Notes under the pieces: model-generated
Told to the model about the DNA's origin: nothing
The model's database searches: none
What the model saw: only the letters and a program-made list of their open reading frames with translations
Part shown: one piece after another, positions 19,639-28,508 of the stretch
Layout of the letters: each line of letters opens with the position of its first letter
Position numbering within the stretch: position 1 is the stretch's first letter
NCBI RefSeq assembly: GCF_900104155.1
Contig: NZ_FMYB01000028.1
Span: 1-53,176, forward strand
Source: Butyrivibrio sp. INlla16
GTDB lineage: Bacteria; Bacillota; Clostridia; Lachnospirales; Lachnospiraceae
DNA: 53,176 bases
Direction: 5' to 3'
Position numbers and translations under genes: made by a program

Positions 19639-20232
19639 ATGATTATTGATAAAAATGTTGAGTACTATAACAATAATGCTGACAGTTTTTTTCAAGGTTC
19701 AGTTAATGCAGATATGTCAGGCGTGAGAAATAGTTTTTTATCTTATATTCCTGATGGAGGCAAGATTCTAGATGCGGGCTGTGGAAGTGGGAGAGACAGT
19801 AAGGCTTTCACAGATGCAGGATATGAAGTTGTATCTTTTGATGCTTCGGAAGAGATGTGTAAAAGAGCATCAGAGTATATTGGACAGAAAGTCCTGAATA
19901 TGCGCTTTGAAGATATGGAGTTTTCAGATGAATTTGATGGAATTTGGGCGTGCGCTTCGTTACTCCATGTTCCGATAGAAGTGTTGTCGGATGTCATGAA
20001 TAAGATGCATAAAGCACTGAAGAGCAGCGGTTATATATATGCTTCTTTTAAATATGGCGAGGGAATAAAGCTTCGAGGAGACAGGCGGTTTTGCGATTTT
20101 TCAGAAAGTAGCGTAATTCCAGTATTTGAGGATGCTGGATTTGAGATCGTAAGCAATATTGTTGGCACAGATTCAAGGCCTGGAAGAGAAGAAGAGAAAT
20201 GGGTCAATGTGATTGGCAAAAGGTGCCTATGA
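19639..20232 (+). CDS. Class I SAM-dependent methyltransferase, last gene of the Druantia-like operon
   Basis: A 197-residue Rossmann-fold methyltransferase that begins on the base after the HNH stop codon. The SAM-binding motif is ILDAGCGSGRDSKAF (about residues 40-54), followed by VVSFDASEEM and the GIWACASLLHV acceptor-side motif. It lacks the DPPY, NPPY or PCQ motifs of DNA methyltransferases, so a small-molecule, tRNA or protein substrate is likelier. Its ATG directly abuts the previous stop, suggesting coupling. The operon ends shortly after at a strong terminator. Confidence 0.75.
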   Translation: MIIDKNVEYYNNNADSFFQGSVNADMSGVRNSFLSYIPDGGKILDAGCGSGRDSKAFTDAGYEVVSFDASEEMCKRASEYIGQKVLNMRFEDMEFSDEFDGIWACASLLHVPIEVLSDVMNKMHKALKSSGYIYASFKYGEGIKLRGDRRFCDFSESSVIPVFEDAGFEIVSNIVGTDSRPGREEEKWVNVIGKRCL

Positions 20233-20312
20233 AAGTATCCGGTTTATAAAGATTTAATCTATATTCTATATTTTTCTCATATATTGCAATATTAGGTGCT
20301 GTATAATGAATT

Positions 20313-20341
20313 GGGGAGACGTGGTCTCCCCTTTGTTTTTT
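20313..20341 (+). terminator. Rho-independent terminator ending the Druantia-like operon
   Basis: GGGGAGAC (20313-20320), loop GTG and GTCTCCCC (20324-20331) form a perfect 8-bp stem followed by TTTGTTTTTT. It lies inside the open frame that extends the next gene upstream to 20306, which argues that the next gene really starts after it. Confidence 0.88.
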
Positions 20342-20392
20342 GTGGGGAAAATTCACAATTGTTTATACATTTTGGAATATTGCATCAAAGGA

Positions 20393-23260
20393 ATGGTGGC
20401 AGAAGTGGAAAACAAAGAAGCAGAGGCTGTTGTTCAATCCGAGAAGAAAAAAACTGATGATAAAACAAATATACTGCCAATAGGTGGCAGCATAAAATAT
20501 GATGATGATATCACTCATGAAATGGGGGCTAAATACTCCGTCCTCATAAGCGGAAAAAGCGAAAATGACTTTATTGATAAGATTGGGAAATGGCTCGAAT
20601 ACGGAATTAAAGTCTTGTGGTTTGGGGATAATAAATCATGTGAAAAGATAAAAGAAAAGTATAAGGTATATATTGATGCATATTTGCTTCAGGTATATGT
20701 TTGCTGTGGAAATACCGGAATTATTATTGATGGGAACGATGAATCTGGCCTGATTGATAGGCTTGAGTCAGCGTGCCCATTTTTTAATGCCGCTCAATAT
20801 AGGGTTGAACATAGCAAAGCAGATGAGCATATTGTGGTTCAGGCAAGTGCAGGAACAGGGAAAACTACGGTAATGATTGATAGGATCATGTTTCTGATGC
20901 ACACAGTGCCGGATTTTCATATGTATGACATATATATGATTACATTTACTAATGATGCAACGGAAGAAATGAATCGTAGATTACAGAAGGCGTTATTGAC
21001 CCGTTACCATCTTACTGGAAACATTAAATACTTTAAATGGGTTGAAGAGCAATCTCAGATGCAGATTAGTACTATTCATAGTTTTTGCTATTTAATGCTA
21101 AGACAGAATGGCATAAATAAGGGATTTACAGAAAATCTTTCAATTAAGGGGTTATCACTGGAAAAGCACAAACTTATATCTGAGGTTATTAATAGCAGAA
21201 CAGAAGAATCAGAAACCATAGAGGAGAAGGTAGGAGAGTCCTTATATCAGACAAAAGCATTGGCTGAAAAATATTGGGACCAGTTTGCGAAGATAGGGGT
21301 GTCTCATAATGATATTCATAATATGTTGTGGGGCGAAAATTTTGTAAATGCTGAGTCAGAGCGGTTTTCGGAGTTTATAAAAGAAACAATACCGGAAATT
21401 GATGATAAGTTCTTTGAAATAAAACGGAAAATGGATGCGATTTCATTGAGCGATATTATCAGAGATTTGCAGGTAGTGTTAGAGGGTTATGCTGAAGATA
21501 AAGATAAGGCAGCAGACAAAGAAGATGATACAGGCATGCTACGTTTGAATATGAAATATCTGTTTATTGATGAGTTTCAGGATACGGATCTTTCACAGAT
21601 TGCGGTTGCTATGCTACTGGTTAAACTGACAAATACAAGACTTTTTGTTGTCGGTGACGTAAAGCAGAGTATATACGGGTTTCGTGGTGCTAATGATGAA
21701 GCTTTCGACACTTTTAGCGAAAGGCTGCTTGAAATCGATAAAAACGGATTTAGGAATTATTCTCTGAAGAACAATTATAGAACTTCGAAGGAACTGATGG
21801 ATTCTATGGATAAGTACTTTAGAGCCTGGGGAAAAGCAGGACTTTTAAAATATGATAATCCGGTAGTTCCTTTAAATTCAGGATTAGACGAAAAGATAGA
21901 AGTTTACCATTGCATGAAACCTAAGAGTTTATCAAACATAGTATATGAAGAAAATGAAGAAGATGCACAGGTGCTGGATGCAATGAAGGGAAAATCAAGG
22001 AATAATGATCCTACGCAGCCTTCAGGGGAAGAGATTGCTAACATCACATGGGACGCCCTTGATAATCTTGTTAAACGTATTGAGGAATCGGGAAAAGAAC
22101 CAAGTGAAAAAGACAGGGTTGTGCTGCTCACAAGAACAAATAACCAGTTAGATGAGTTATCGATGCTGCTTCGGAAAAATAAGATACCGTGCGTGGTTAG
22201 AAGGGAAGGCTGCTTTTATAAAAGTGAAGCAGTGCGTGATTTTTATGCGCTTATCTGCTCGTATATGTTTGAGAATGATCCTAAGCATATCTTTAATTAT
22301 CTATTGACGCCATACGCTGGCTATACGGGAATGATAGACCTTAAGTTTATTGAAGAATTAAATGGTGATAGGGATAAGATTCATGCCTATCTGAAGGGCT
22401 TTCTGGATAAAACAGATTGGGAAAAGTATAGAAAAGAGATGAGGCTGAGGCCTGTAATATCTGTTCTGAAACATATTTTGGAAGATTCATCTATACTAGA
22501 CGAACTCATGAAAAACAATCATGGGAATTTGGAAACCAGTGATGAAATATATGCCGAGGAGGGAGAGCCTACTGAAGAAAATGTGGATGTGAGTGAGGAA
22601 TTAAATGAGTCGGATAACTTGGAAGATGATGAATCGAGTGAAAAGAAAGATGATTCAAAGAAAAAGAAGAAAGATCCGAATTACATCTATAACTATATTG
22701 CGCAGTTAAAAAAGGCGGCAAATGATGAGGACTGGGACGAGAAACGAAAAGAAACGATGGTCTCAATTCGCGCAGCACAATATAAAGCAAATATATATAA
22801 GCTCATGGAGATAATACATGAAAACTTTGGTCGTGGGAAAACAAGCCTTTATGACATTTATCAGTTTTTGAGGATACAAATAGCAACTAATCGCGATGAA
22901 GAAGAGCCTAACATAAGAACCCAAAATGATTACAAGAGTGTTTTGTGTATGACAGCTCATAAGTCAAAAGGTCTTGAATTTGACACGATTATTATCCCTT
23001 ACACGGGAAAACGGCTTTATACAAAAAAGGAAGCAGAAATAATTATTGATATAAAGACAAAGAGAGTTGGTTGGAATGGTGAGGGTACAAATTTCTGCAA
23101 TGAATATTATGAAGAGCTTCATGATATGAAAATCGATAAGGAGAGGCGTGAAGAAATCAGAATATTGTATGTTGCCATGACAAGAGCCATAAACAGACTG
23201 ACGGTTATTCTGCCGCTTCAGCCGAAGGATGATACGTGGGCTAGCTATATAGGAAATTGA
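20393..23260 (+). CDS. AddA-like SF1 helicase lacking the nuclease domain
   Basis: About 955 residues from the ATG at 20393. An open frame continues up to 20306 but crosses a terminator and has no ribosome site there; GTG at 20405 is another possible start. The first 140 residues are unique. Helicase motifs follow: Walker A QASAGTGKTTV, FIDEFQDTD, GDVKQSIYGFRGAND, TAHKSKGLEF and LYVAMTRAINRL. The GDVKQSIYGFRGA form is AddA/RecB-like, not UvrD-like. The chain ends about 25 residues after the last helicase motif, so the C-terminal nuclease present in AddA (about 1200 residues) is missing. A lysine- and acid-rich linker lies near residues 740-790. Ten bases separate it from the AddB-like gene. 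It probably unwinds DNA ends in a complex with that protein. Confidence 0.85.
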   Translation: MVAEVENKEAEAVVQSEKKKTDDKTNILPIGGSIKYDDDITHEMGAKYSVLISGKSENDFIDKIGKWLEYGIKVLWFGDNKSCEKIKEKYKVYIDAYLLQVYVCCGNTGIIIDGNDESGLIDRLESACPFFNAAQYRVEHSKADEHIVVQASAGTGKTTVMIDRIMFLMHTVPDFHMYDIYMITFTNDATEEMNRRLQKALLTRYHLTGNIKYFKWVEEQSQMQISTIHSFCYLMLRQNGINKGFTENLSIKGLSLEKHKLISEVINSRTEESETIEEKVGESLYQTKALAEKYWDQFAKIGVSHNDIHNMLWGENFVNAESERFSEFIKETIPEIDDKFFEIKRKMDAISLSDIIRDLQVVLEGYAEDKDKAADKEDDTGMLRLNMKYLFIDEFQDTDLSQIAVAMLLVKLTNTRLFVVGDVKQSIYGFRGANDEAFDTFSERLLEIDKNGFRNYSLKNNYRTSKELMDSMDKYFRAWGKAGLLKYDNPVVPLNSGLDEKIEVYHCMKPKSLSNIVYEENEEDAQVLDAMKGKSRNNDPTQPSGEEIANITWDALDNLVKRIEESGKEPSEKDRVVLLTRTNNQLDELSMLLRKNKIPCVVRREGCFYKSEAVRDFYALICSYMFENDPKHIFNYLLTPYAGYTGMIDLKFIEELNGDRDKIHAYLKGFLDKTDWEKYRKEMRLRPVISVLKHILEDSSILDELMKNNHGNLETSDEIYAEEGEPTEENVDVSEELNESDNLEDDESSEKKDDSKKKKKDPNYIYNYIAQLKKAANDEDWDEKRKETMVSIRAAQYKANIYKLMEIIHENFGRGKTSLYDIYQFLRIQIATNRDEEEPNIRTQNDYKSVLCMTAHKSKGLEFDTIIIPYTGKRLYTKKEAEIIIDIKTKRVGWNGEGTNFCNEYYEELHDMKIDKERREEIRILYVAMTRAINRLTVILPLQPKDDTWASYIGN

Positions 23261-23270
23261 AGGAAATGTT

Positions 23271-25898
23271 ATGGGAAGGAAAATCTATACGTACACTGAA
23301 CGTGAAAATCTATATAAGTGTAGTTTTTGGCAGGAATTGAAAAATATTCCTCAAATTGTTGTGTCCAATGATATGAAGAGGTGCCTCAAAGGTAAGGATA
23401 AAAAGGGAAAACCTCAGGGGATCTTTAAAAGTGATAGAAACTTTAGTGTTGCTTCATTTGATGATCTTAAAAGGATTATTCTGTCAGAGTGGAATAAGCC
23501 TGAAAATAAGTATCTTTTGCGTGCTTCAATTTCGAGATTGATGAAACGAATGATAGAGAAATCTGAGGATGAAGTTAAAAAAAATTGGTTACGTGGATGC
23601 AAGAAAAATATTGGAGGGATGATTGACTCTATTCAAATATTAGAGGAAGCAAATGTTATTCCAGATGATTTGAAATACTGCGTAAATGCTGATATTCAAC
23701 TTTTAAAGGAGGTTTGGATTTATTTGCTTGAAAATGAAACTGTTATTGGGGATTTCAAAAAAAAGATGAAAGTATTAGAAAACCCAGATAATATGTGTAA
23801 GATATTAGCTGCCTTGTTCGCACTTCCTGAGAATACTGTAATAGATAAGGTAGTAATCCACGGATTTTATTACATAACACCAATTCAGGAAAGAGTAATG
23901 GATTTGATGGAAAAGTGCGGGATAGAGCTGATTTTTCTTTTCCCTTATGATTCTAGATATGGGTTTGCTAACGAAATATGGAGAAAAACGTATTGGGGAA
24001 TAAAGTATGAGAATAAGTGGATAAGCGAAGTGACTAATGAAAGTGATCCAGCTGGAGAGATATTCGAAGGATGTAGTATAGAGCCTAAGAACAAAATAGT
24101 AATAATAGAATATGGTTCGATGCTTGACCTTGCGAATGGGATTTATAAGAGTAGAAATGTTGGATCAGGAATATATTCAGGAAATCAGAGTGAAGCGAAT
24201 GAGATTTTACAGGATTTTTACCCTGAAGAGTATGGAAAACGCAGATTATTAGCATATCCGATAGGAAAGTTTATATGGTGTATCAATGACATGTGGGATG
24301 AAGAAAGAAATGAAATAATCCTCACAGAGAAAAAGTTATTGGAATGCTTTTCGTCCGGATGGTTAGCTAAGGATGGAAACAACGGAAAAGAATATGTAGA
24401 GGATGTTGTCAATCTTATGCCTTTCTTTAGGGATTGCGTAAGCATATCTGAGTGGGGAAAGCGAATGAATGTCCTAGAAGATATACATAAGAACAGCTTT
24501 TCAGAAATTCCGAAAAAAAACGATGAAGTAGAGAGTAGATGGCAGCGTGTCATGGGTAACCCTCTTGGATCATACAGCCAGTTTTCGGTTTTACCGGAAC
24601 GGGCTCATGTTGTAATGGAATTGATCAGGCATATGTTATTCATAGCAAAAGAGTTATTTACAAGTGATGGAGAAATCCAGATAGCAGATCATATAAAAAA
24701 GCTGAGAAAAATAATCGCTGAGATTGATGTAACAGATGAAGTTTATGTTGAAGAGAGGGAGATAGTAAATAGAATCTTGCTTAAGATTCAGAATGACACA
24801 ACTTCAAAAATCAAATGCTTCCCTGAGGATGCAGCAAGTGCATTGGAATTGTATTTGAATGATGTGTTTGATGATGGTGAAATTGTTAATGATGTTGGAG
24901 ATGTTGTCTATCCTATGTTTCATACAGAATCAGCTAATTACTTATTTGGAAAGGCACATATATGCATGTGTGATAGTAATAGCATGCCTGGGGGAAAAGC
25001 GTCAGTACCATGGCCACTTAGCATGGGGGCAATAGAGTTGTTGTATGAAAAAACACACAAAGAATTGTTGGGAAATTTGATTGCTGTGAAAAACAATCAT
25101 GGTTTGGCAAACAGATATTTTATGTATTCGGCATTAAAATGTAAGGAAGTTACTATATCCTGGGTTTCTAAAATAAATGAAAAAGGCAGAGAAGCATCCC
25201 CATACATAGGACTTATAAGTGAGGCTACTAATACTAAAATTTGGAAGGTAAATAGTACTAGAATAGGGAAGGAAACGTTTGAAATAACTTCTCCATCGGA
25301 AGCAGCCGTTAGTTGTTATAAAACTGAGGATATTCCCAATGTGGTGCCTAAAGAGGCCAAGATGGATTTTATGGTCTGTCCACTAAGATATCTATATGGG
25401 TATTTACTGGATGAACGACCAAAATTCCAAAGTGAATTCATTCAGAGCAGATCTATTTATTCATTAGTGGTTGCAATATCAAATTTGCTTGACTCGAAGG
25501 AATCGGGATTGGATGAAATATTTGATAATGTGACAGAGCTTTTCCCGGGATTGCAAAGCTCTGACAAAAAAGCAATATATAAAAGCCTGACAGATAGAAC
25601 TGTGTCAGATGATGATGGACTTACAGGAATGGACGAAGAAGGCGGAATGTATTTCTCTGAGGAACGATTGAGAGTGCATTTTCCTGATTGGAAATCATTA
25701 AAAAGTGCTATCAGAGAATATGGGAAGATTGGAACTAACGAAGGGGAGAAGGAAATAACCTTCAAGAAACCATCAGCGAGTTATATTTCTGAAGGCCATA
25801 TGTCCAAAAGCCATCCGTGTTCTTATTGCCCTAATGTAGAGTGGTGCAAGTATGCGTTGTTCCCAAGGGATAAGGAGAAGATCTATGGTAAAGCGTGA
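23271..25898 (+). CDS. AddB-like partner with Fe-S cysteines but collapsed nuclease core
   Basis: 875 residues, following the AddA-like gene by 10 bases. It has no Walker A. The middle part has AddB-like pieces (VIHGFYYITPIQERVM; SAPS-type segment PWPLSMGAIEL). The C-terminal region starts as an AddB nuclease, with C703 in FMVCPLRYLYGYLL, and ends with C850, C853 and C859 (CSYCPNVEWC), the four Fe-S ligands. Only 147 residues separate C703 from C850, whereas in Bacillus AddB I recall about 320 (C801 to C1121). No G-x-x-D or D-x-K motif lies between, so the nuclease is predicted dead while the cluster is kept, perhaps for fold or DNA-end recognition. Regulation is presumably shared with the helicase before it. 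Confidence 0.72.
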   Translation: MGRKIYTYTERENLYKCSFWQELKNIPQIVVSNDMKRCLKGKDKKGKPQGIFKSDRNFSVASFDDLKRIILSEWNKPENKYLLRASISRLMKRMIEKSEDEVKKNWLRGCKKNIGGMIDSIQILEEANVIPDDLKYCVNADIQLLKEVWIYLLENETVIGDFKKKMKVLENPDNMCKILAALFALPENTVIDKVVIHGFYYITPIQERVMDLMEKCGIELIFLFPYDSRYGFANEIWRKTYWGIKYENKWISEVTNESDPAGEIFEGCSIEPKNKIVIIEYGSMLDLANGIYKSRNVGSGIYSGNQSEANEILQDFYPEEYGKRRLLAYPIGKFIWCINDMWDEERNEIILTEKKLLECFSSGWLAKDGNNGKEYVEDVVNLMPFFRDCVSISEWGKRMNVLEDIHKNSFSEIPKKNDEVESRWQRVMGNPLGSYSQFSVLPERAHVVMELIRHMLFIAKELFTSDGEIQIADHIKKLRKIIAEIDVTDEVYVEEREIVNRILLKIQNDTTSKIKCFPEDAASALELYLNDVFDDGEIVNDVGDVVYPMFHTESANYLFGKAHICMCDSNSMPGGKASVPWPLSMGAIELLYEKTHKELLGNLIAVKNNHGLANRYFMYSALKCKEVTISWVSKINEKGREASPYIGLISEATNTKIWKVNSTRIGKETFEITSPSEAAVSCYKTEDIPNVVPKEAKMDFMVCPLRYLYGYLLDERPKFQSEFIQSRSIYSLVVAISNLLDSKESGLDEIFDNVTELFPGLQSSDKKAIYKSLTDRTVSDDDGLTGMDEEGGMYFSEERLRVHFPDWKSLKSAIREYGKIGTNEGEKEITFKKPSASYISEGHMSKSHPCSYCPNVEWCKYALFPRDKEKIYGKA

Positions 25899-26061
25899 TT
25901 TTTGGGATAAGGTTAATAAAGCCTGGGTATCGGAAACTAATGGAATAAATCCGAAAATTCCACGTATTGCAGATCGTGGAACCGGAATGACAACGGAAGA
26001 AATCAAGAAGCAAAAGGAAGAATTAAAAGAACAGGATAACTATGACTTTTCTGACTTTTGA
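25885..26061 (+). CDS. Small conserved-looking protein of the helicase module
   Basis: 58 residues from the ATG at 25885, which has AAGGAG seven bases upstream and overlaps the end of the AddB-like gene by 14 bases. An ATG further up (25852) lacks such a site. The sequence is charged with no membrane segment; a proline-rich NPKIPRIADRG stretch precedes a lysine/glutamate helix and an acidic end. The overlap with the gene before and the nine-base gap to the helicase after it mark it as a structural part of the operon, perhaps an adaptor between the AddAB-like pair and the second helicase. No family is recognised. Confidence 0.6.
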   Translation: MVKRDFWDKVNKAWVSETNGINPKIPRIADRGTGMTTEEIKKQKEELKEQDNYDFSDF

Positions 26062-26070
26062 GGTGCTGAT

Positions 26071-27552
26071 ATGGGAGAAAAATTCTTAAATGTCTATAAC
26101 AAAACCATAGAGATGACCGATGCTCAAATGGATTGCATTGATTATGTCGGAGAAAAAGTCTTAATGGTAAAAGGCGCAGCAGGCACAGGAAAGAGTGCTG
26201 TTATTCAGTATAAGGCACTAAAGTATTTGGAAGAGTATGAGGCTGGAAAAAATAATAAAGTCATCATTTTTACATATAATAAGTCACTGGTTAGGGCGAC
26301 AAAACAGATTCTTTCTCTTAATGGTGATAAGAGTGGCTATATTAAGGTTACTACGCCAAATGCGCATTTTGAGAATATATGCCTTGCCTTGAAACTCGAC
26401 AGAAATAGCATATGTGATCAGGAGACAAAGCGGCGCTTTGTTCGGGAAGCATTACAGGAACACAAGGAAGCTGCTGGAGTGCATAGGCTGAACAGGCTGA
26501 GCACTGATTTTTGGGAAGATGAGATTCGATGGATGAAGGAATCGAATGTTACAACAAATGATAAGGAATACTATTTAAAAAAGCTTAAAAGACCCGGACG
26601 TGGGACAAACGTAGTTTTTTCCGATGAGGAAAAAGAGGTTGCTTTTGATATTTTCAGCTGTTATATGAATATTTTAAGAAGAAAGAAAATGGTTGATTGG
26701 GAGGATCTGCCATTATATATAATTCGGCATCCTGAAAGAATACCGGAATCTTTTAAATATGACCATGTGCTTATCGATGAAGCGCAGGATCTTTCGCTTG
26801 CTCAGATGATGGCAGCCATGATGATATATAAAAAAGATATGTTTGTAGCGCTGGATATAAATCAGCGATTATATGGGAAGCATTGGACAACAAAGCAGCT
26901 TGGTATAAGCAGTACAACAAAGAAGTTGGAAGCTCCGATGAGGACAACCATGCAGATAGAAGCTCTCGCTGAGTCACTCCGGGCAAAAAATGATGATGAC
27001 TTTATGGATGATGAGGATGATATCAGTCTTAGAGAAATACCTAAAATGTTGGGAACACCTCCAACTGTGGCAATGTTTAATTCTTTGCAAGAGGAGAAAG
27101 AGTACGTTATTCGTATAATAAGAGCGTGGCTTAAGGAGAGCGATGAGATTTCGATTGGTATCCTTGCTGCAAAAAAAACACAATTGGATGTATATGCTTC
27201 TTGGATGACAGATGCAGGTATCCCAAAGGAAATAATTAAAAGGGATGGTGATTTTGATATTACAAAGCCTGGTGTAAAGATAGTGACAACACATAGTGCA
27301 AAGGGAATGGAGTTTTTTAGAGTAATTATTCCGCAGTTTAATGAGGGCAATTTTCCATATGGATATAGCCCGAAACTTGAGGATGAAAAAAGAGAATTTT
27401 TGATAAAGGAAAGAAACCGTGCTTATGTGGCTATGACAAGAGCACGTGTAACACTGAATATTACTTGTAATAAGAATAAAAAATCTAGATTCTTCGATTC
27501 TATGGATCGAAGATGTTATGATTTGGAGGACATGACGATACAAACTGATTAG
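26071..27552 (+). CDS. SF1 (UvrD/Rep-like) helicase, last gene of the AddAB-like module
   Basis: 493 residues with Walker A VKGAAGTGKSAV (K41), LIDEAQDLS (about 237-245), LDINQRLYG, the adenine-pocket APMRTTMQ motif, THSAKGMEF and YVAMTRARVTLN. There is no nuclease or HRDC domain. Its length and single-module plan resemble GajB of Gabija, but no GajA-type TOPRIM ATPase is encoded nearby. RBS is GAGGTG. It follows the 58-residue gene by nine bases, and the four genes form one transcript with no internal terminator. It probably acts on the DNA product of the AddAB-like pair. Its short acidic insert (DDDFMDDEDD) near residue 310 is unusual. Confidence 0.85.
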   Translation: MGEKFLNVYNKTIEMTDAQMDCIDYVGEKVLMVKGAAGTGKSAVIQYKALKYLEEYEAGKNNKVIIFTYNKSLVRATKQILSLNGDKSGYIKVTTPNAHFENICLALKLDRNSICDQETKRRFVREALQEHKEAAGVHRLNRLSTDFWEDEIRWMKESNVTTNDKEYYLKKLKRPGRGTNVVFSDEEKEVAFDIFSCYMNILRRKKMVDWEDLPLYIIRHPERIPESFKYDHVLIDEAQDLSLAQMMAAMMIYKKDMFVALDINQRLYGKHWTTKQLGISSTTKKLEAPMRTTMQIEALAESLRAKNDDDFMDDEDDISLREIPKMLGTPPTVAMFNSLQEEKEYVIRIIRAWLKESDEISIGILAAKKTQLDVYASWMTDAGIPKEIIKRDGDFDITKPGVKIVTTHSAKGMEFFRVIIPQFNEGNFPYGYSPKLEDEKREFLIKERNRAYVAMTRARVTLNITCNKNKKSRFFDSMDRRCYDLEDMTIQTD

Positions 27553-27566
27553 GACAAACTGATTAG
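27540..27566 (+). repeat. 13-14 bp tandem duplication at a stop codon
   Basis: ACAAACTGATTAG occurs twice in a row (27540-27552 and 27554-27566), duplicating the last codons and stop of the helicase gene. It looks like replication slippage. Confidence 0.7.
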
Positions 27567-27573
27567 AAGTGCA

Positions 27574-27587
27574 AGAACAATTGTTCT
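27574..27587. promoter_or_regulatory. Perfect 14-bp palindrome, operator candidate
   Basis: AGAACAATTGTTCT reads identically on both strands. It lies 19 bp before a promoter-like sequence, so it could bind a dimeric repressor. It has no T run and is a poor terminator. Confidence 0.35.
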
Positions 27588-27605
27588 ACAATGAAGAGAG
27601 GATTA

Positions 27606-27633
27606 TTGGACAGCAAAAGAGTTATAGTGTAAT
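27606..27633 (+). promoter_or_regulatory. Promoter candidate for the secreted repeat protein
   Basis: TTGGAC and TGTAAT are separated by 16 bp. The start codon of the next gene is about 85 bp downstream, leaving a moderate leader. Confidence 0.4.
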
Positions 27634-27717
27634 CATAGAAAACAAAATAAGGTTTGGGATTTGAAAAAAGTTTGTTGGGGATGCAATTTTTACATCATTG
27701 AAAGGTAGGTATTAACT

Positions 27718-28230
27718 ATGATGAAAAAAACTTTGATTGCATTTTCAACTTTTTTTGCTTTAGGAATTGTAGTAACGATGGTAGGAATAACTGCCCATGC
27801 AGAGACCAGACAGGAGAGGTATCAAAGACGACAGTATGAAATGTGTCAGAAATATCTGGACGAGCTTGAAGAAGCAGGGAATCTGACACAGGAAGCAATA
27901 GATGCACTTGATGGACCGAATAGTACAAGAAAGCCCAATCATAAATCTAGTAGCTCAAGCAATAATACAGAAAGCGGATCCAGTTCAGCAACCACCCAGG
28001 GCAAAGGATGGGTTTATTCATCGGATGAACTGCATGTAATAGGTCTTCCTGAAGGCTCTAATGGCTATACAAAACCCGGTTATTATGGAGACGTGGATGG
28101 ATCTTATTCATCAGGATATTCTGGAGCCGGTAAAGGCTGGGTATATGATGCTGATGAGCTTCATGTAATAGGATTACCTGAGGGAGAAGATGGGTACACA
28201 ATGCCGGGATTTTATGGAGATATTGATTGA
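27718..28230 (+). CDS. Small secreted protein with two WVY...ELHVIGLPEG repeats
   Basis: 170 residues. An N-terminal signal peptide (lysines, then a hydrophobic stretch, AHA-E cleavage site after residue 28) predicts export. A charged helical part (29-80) is followed by a serine/asparagine-rich linker and two near-identical 33-residue repeats (95-127 and 138-170). Each repeat contains GKGWVY, DELHVIGLPEG and Y-G-D at the end. The aromatic and glycine-rich repeat resembles short cell-wall or carbohydrate-binding units, but I know no named family. The protein ends exactly at the end of repeat 2. Neighbours are two small genes of unknown role. Confidence 0.7.
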   Translation: MMKKTLIAFSTFFALGIVVTMVGITAHAETRQERYQRRQYEMCQKYLDELEEAGNLTQEAIDALDGPNSTRKPNHKSSSSSNNTESGSSSATTQGKGWVYSSDELHVIGLPEGSNGYTKPGYYGDVDGSYSSGYSGAGKGWVYDADELHVIGLPEGEDGYTMPGFYGDID

Positions 28231-28259
28231 TAACATCATACTGAAAGGGGCGTGATGTT

Positions 28260-28496
28260 ATGGAAACTTTTATAATCCTAATGCTGAGTATTATTTATTG
28301 CATTTGGAAATATTTAAAAGATAATAGGACAAAGATTGTTAGGAATATAAAGATATGTTTACTAAAACTATTGTCAGGATTTATGGCAGTATTGATGTTG
28401 GTGCTGATACTTTTAACAGAATTATTACAGGAATCCTTGAACAAAATAGGCGAAAAGGAAAAGAAACTCTCTTTACAAAAGAGGTTGGATTCGTGA
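28260..28496 (+). CDS. Small two-helix membrane protein
   Basis: 78 residues, RBS AAAGGGG. Two hydrophobic segments (about 2-18 and 34-54) are separated by a basic loop (KYLKDNRTKIVRNIK), and the tail is lysine-rich. Function is unknown. It lies between the secreted repeat protein and another small gene on the same strand with short gaps. Confidence 0.55.
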   Translation: METFIILMLSIIYCIWKYLKDNRTKIVRNIKICLLKLLSGFMAVLMLVLILLTELLQESLNKIGEKEKKLSLQKRLDS

Positions 28497-28508
28497 AAGG
28501 TGGTACAT

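Noticed and set aside
26071..27552. Gabija (GajB)
   Set aside because: Length and motifs fit GajB, but no TOPRIM-ATPase GajA is nearby and the operon partners are AddAB-like.
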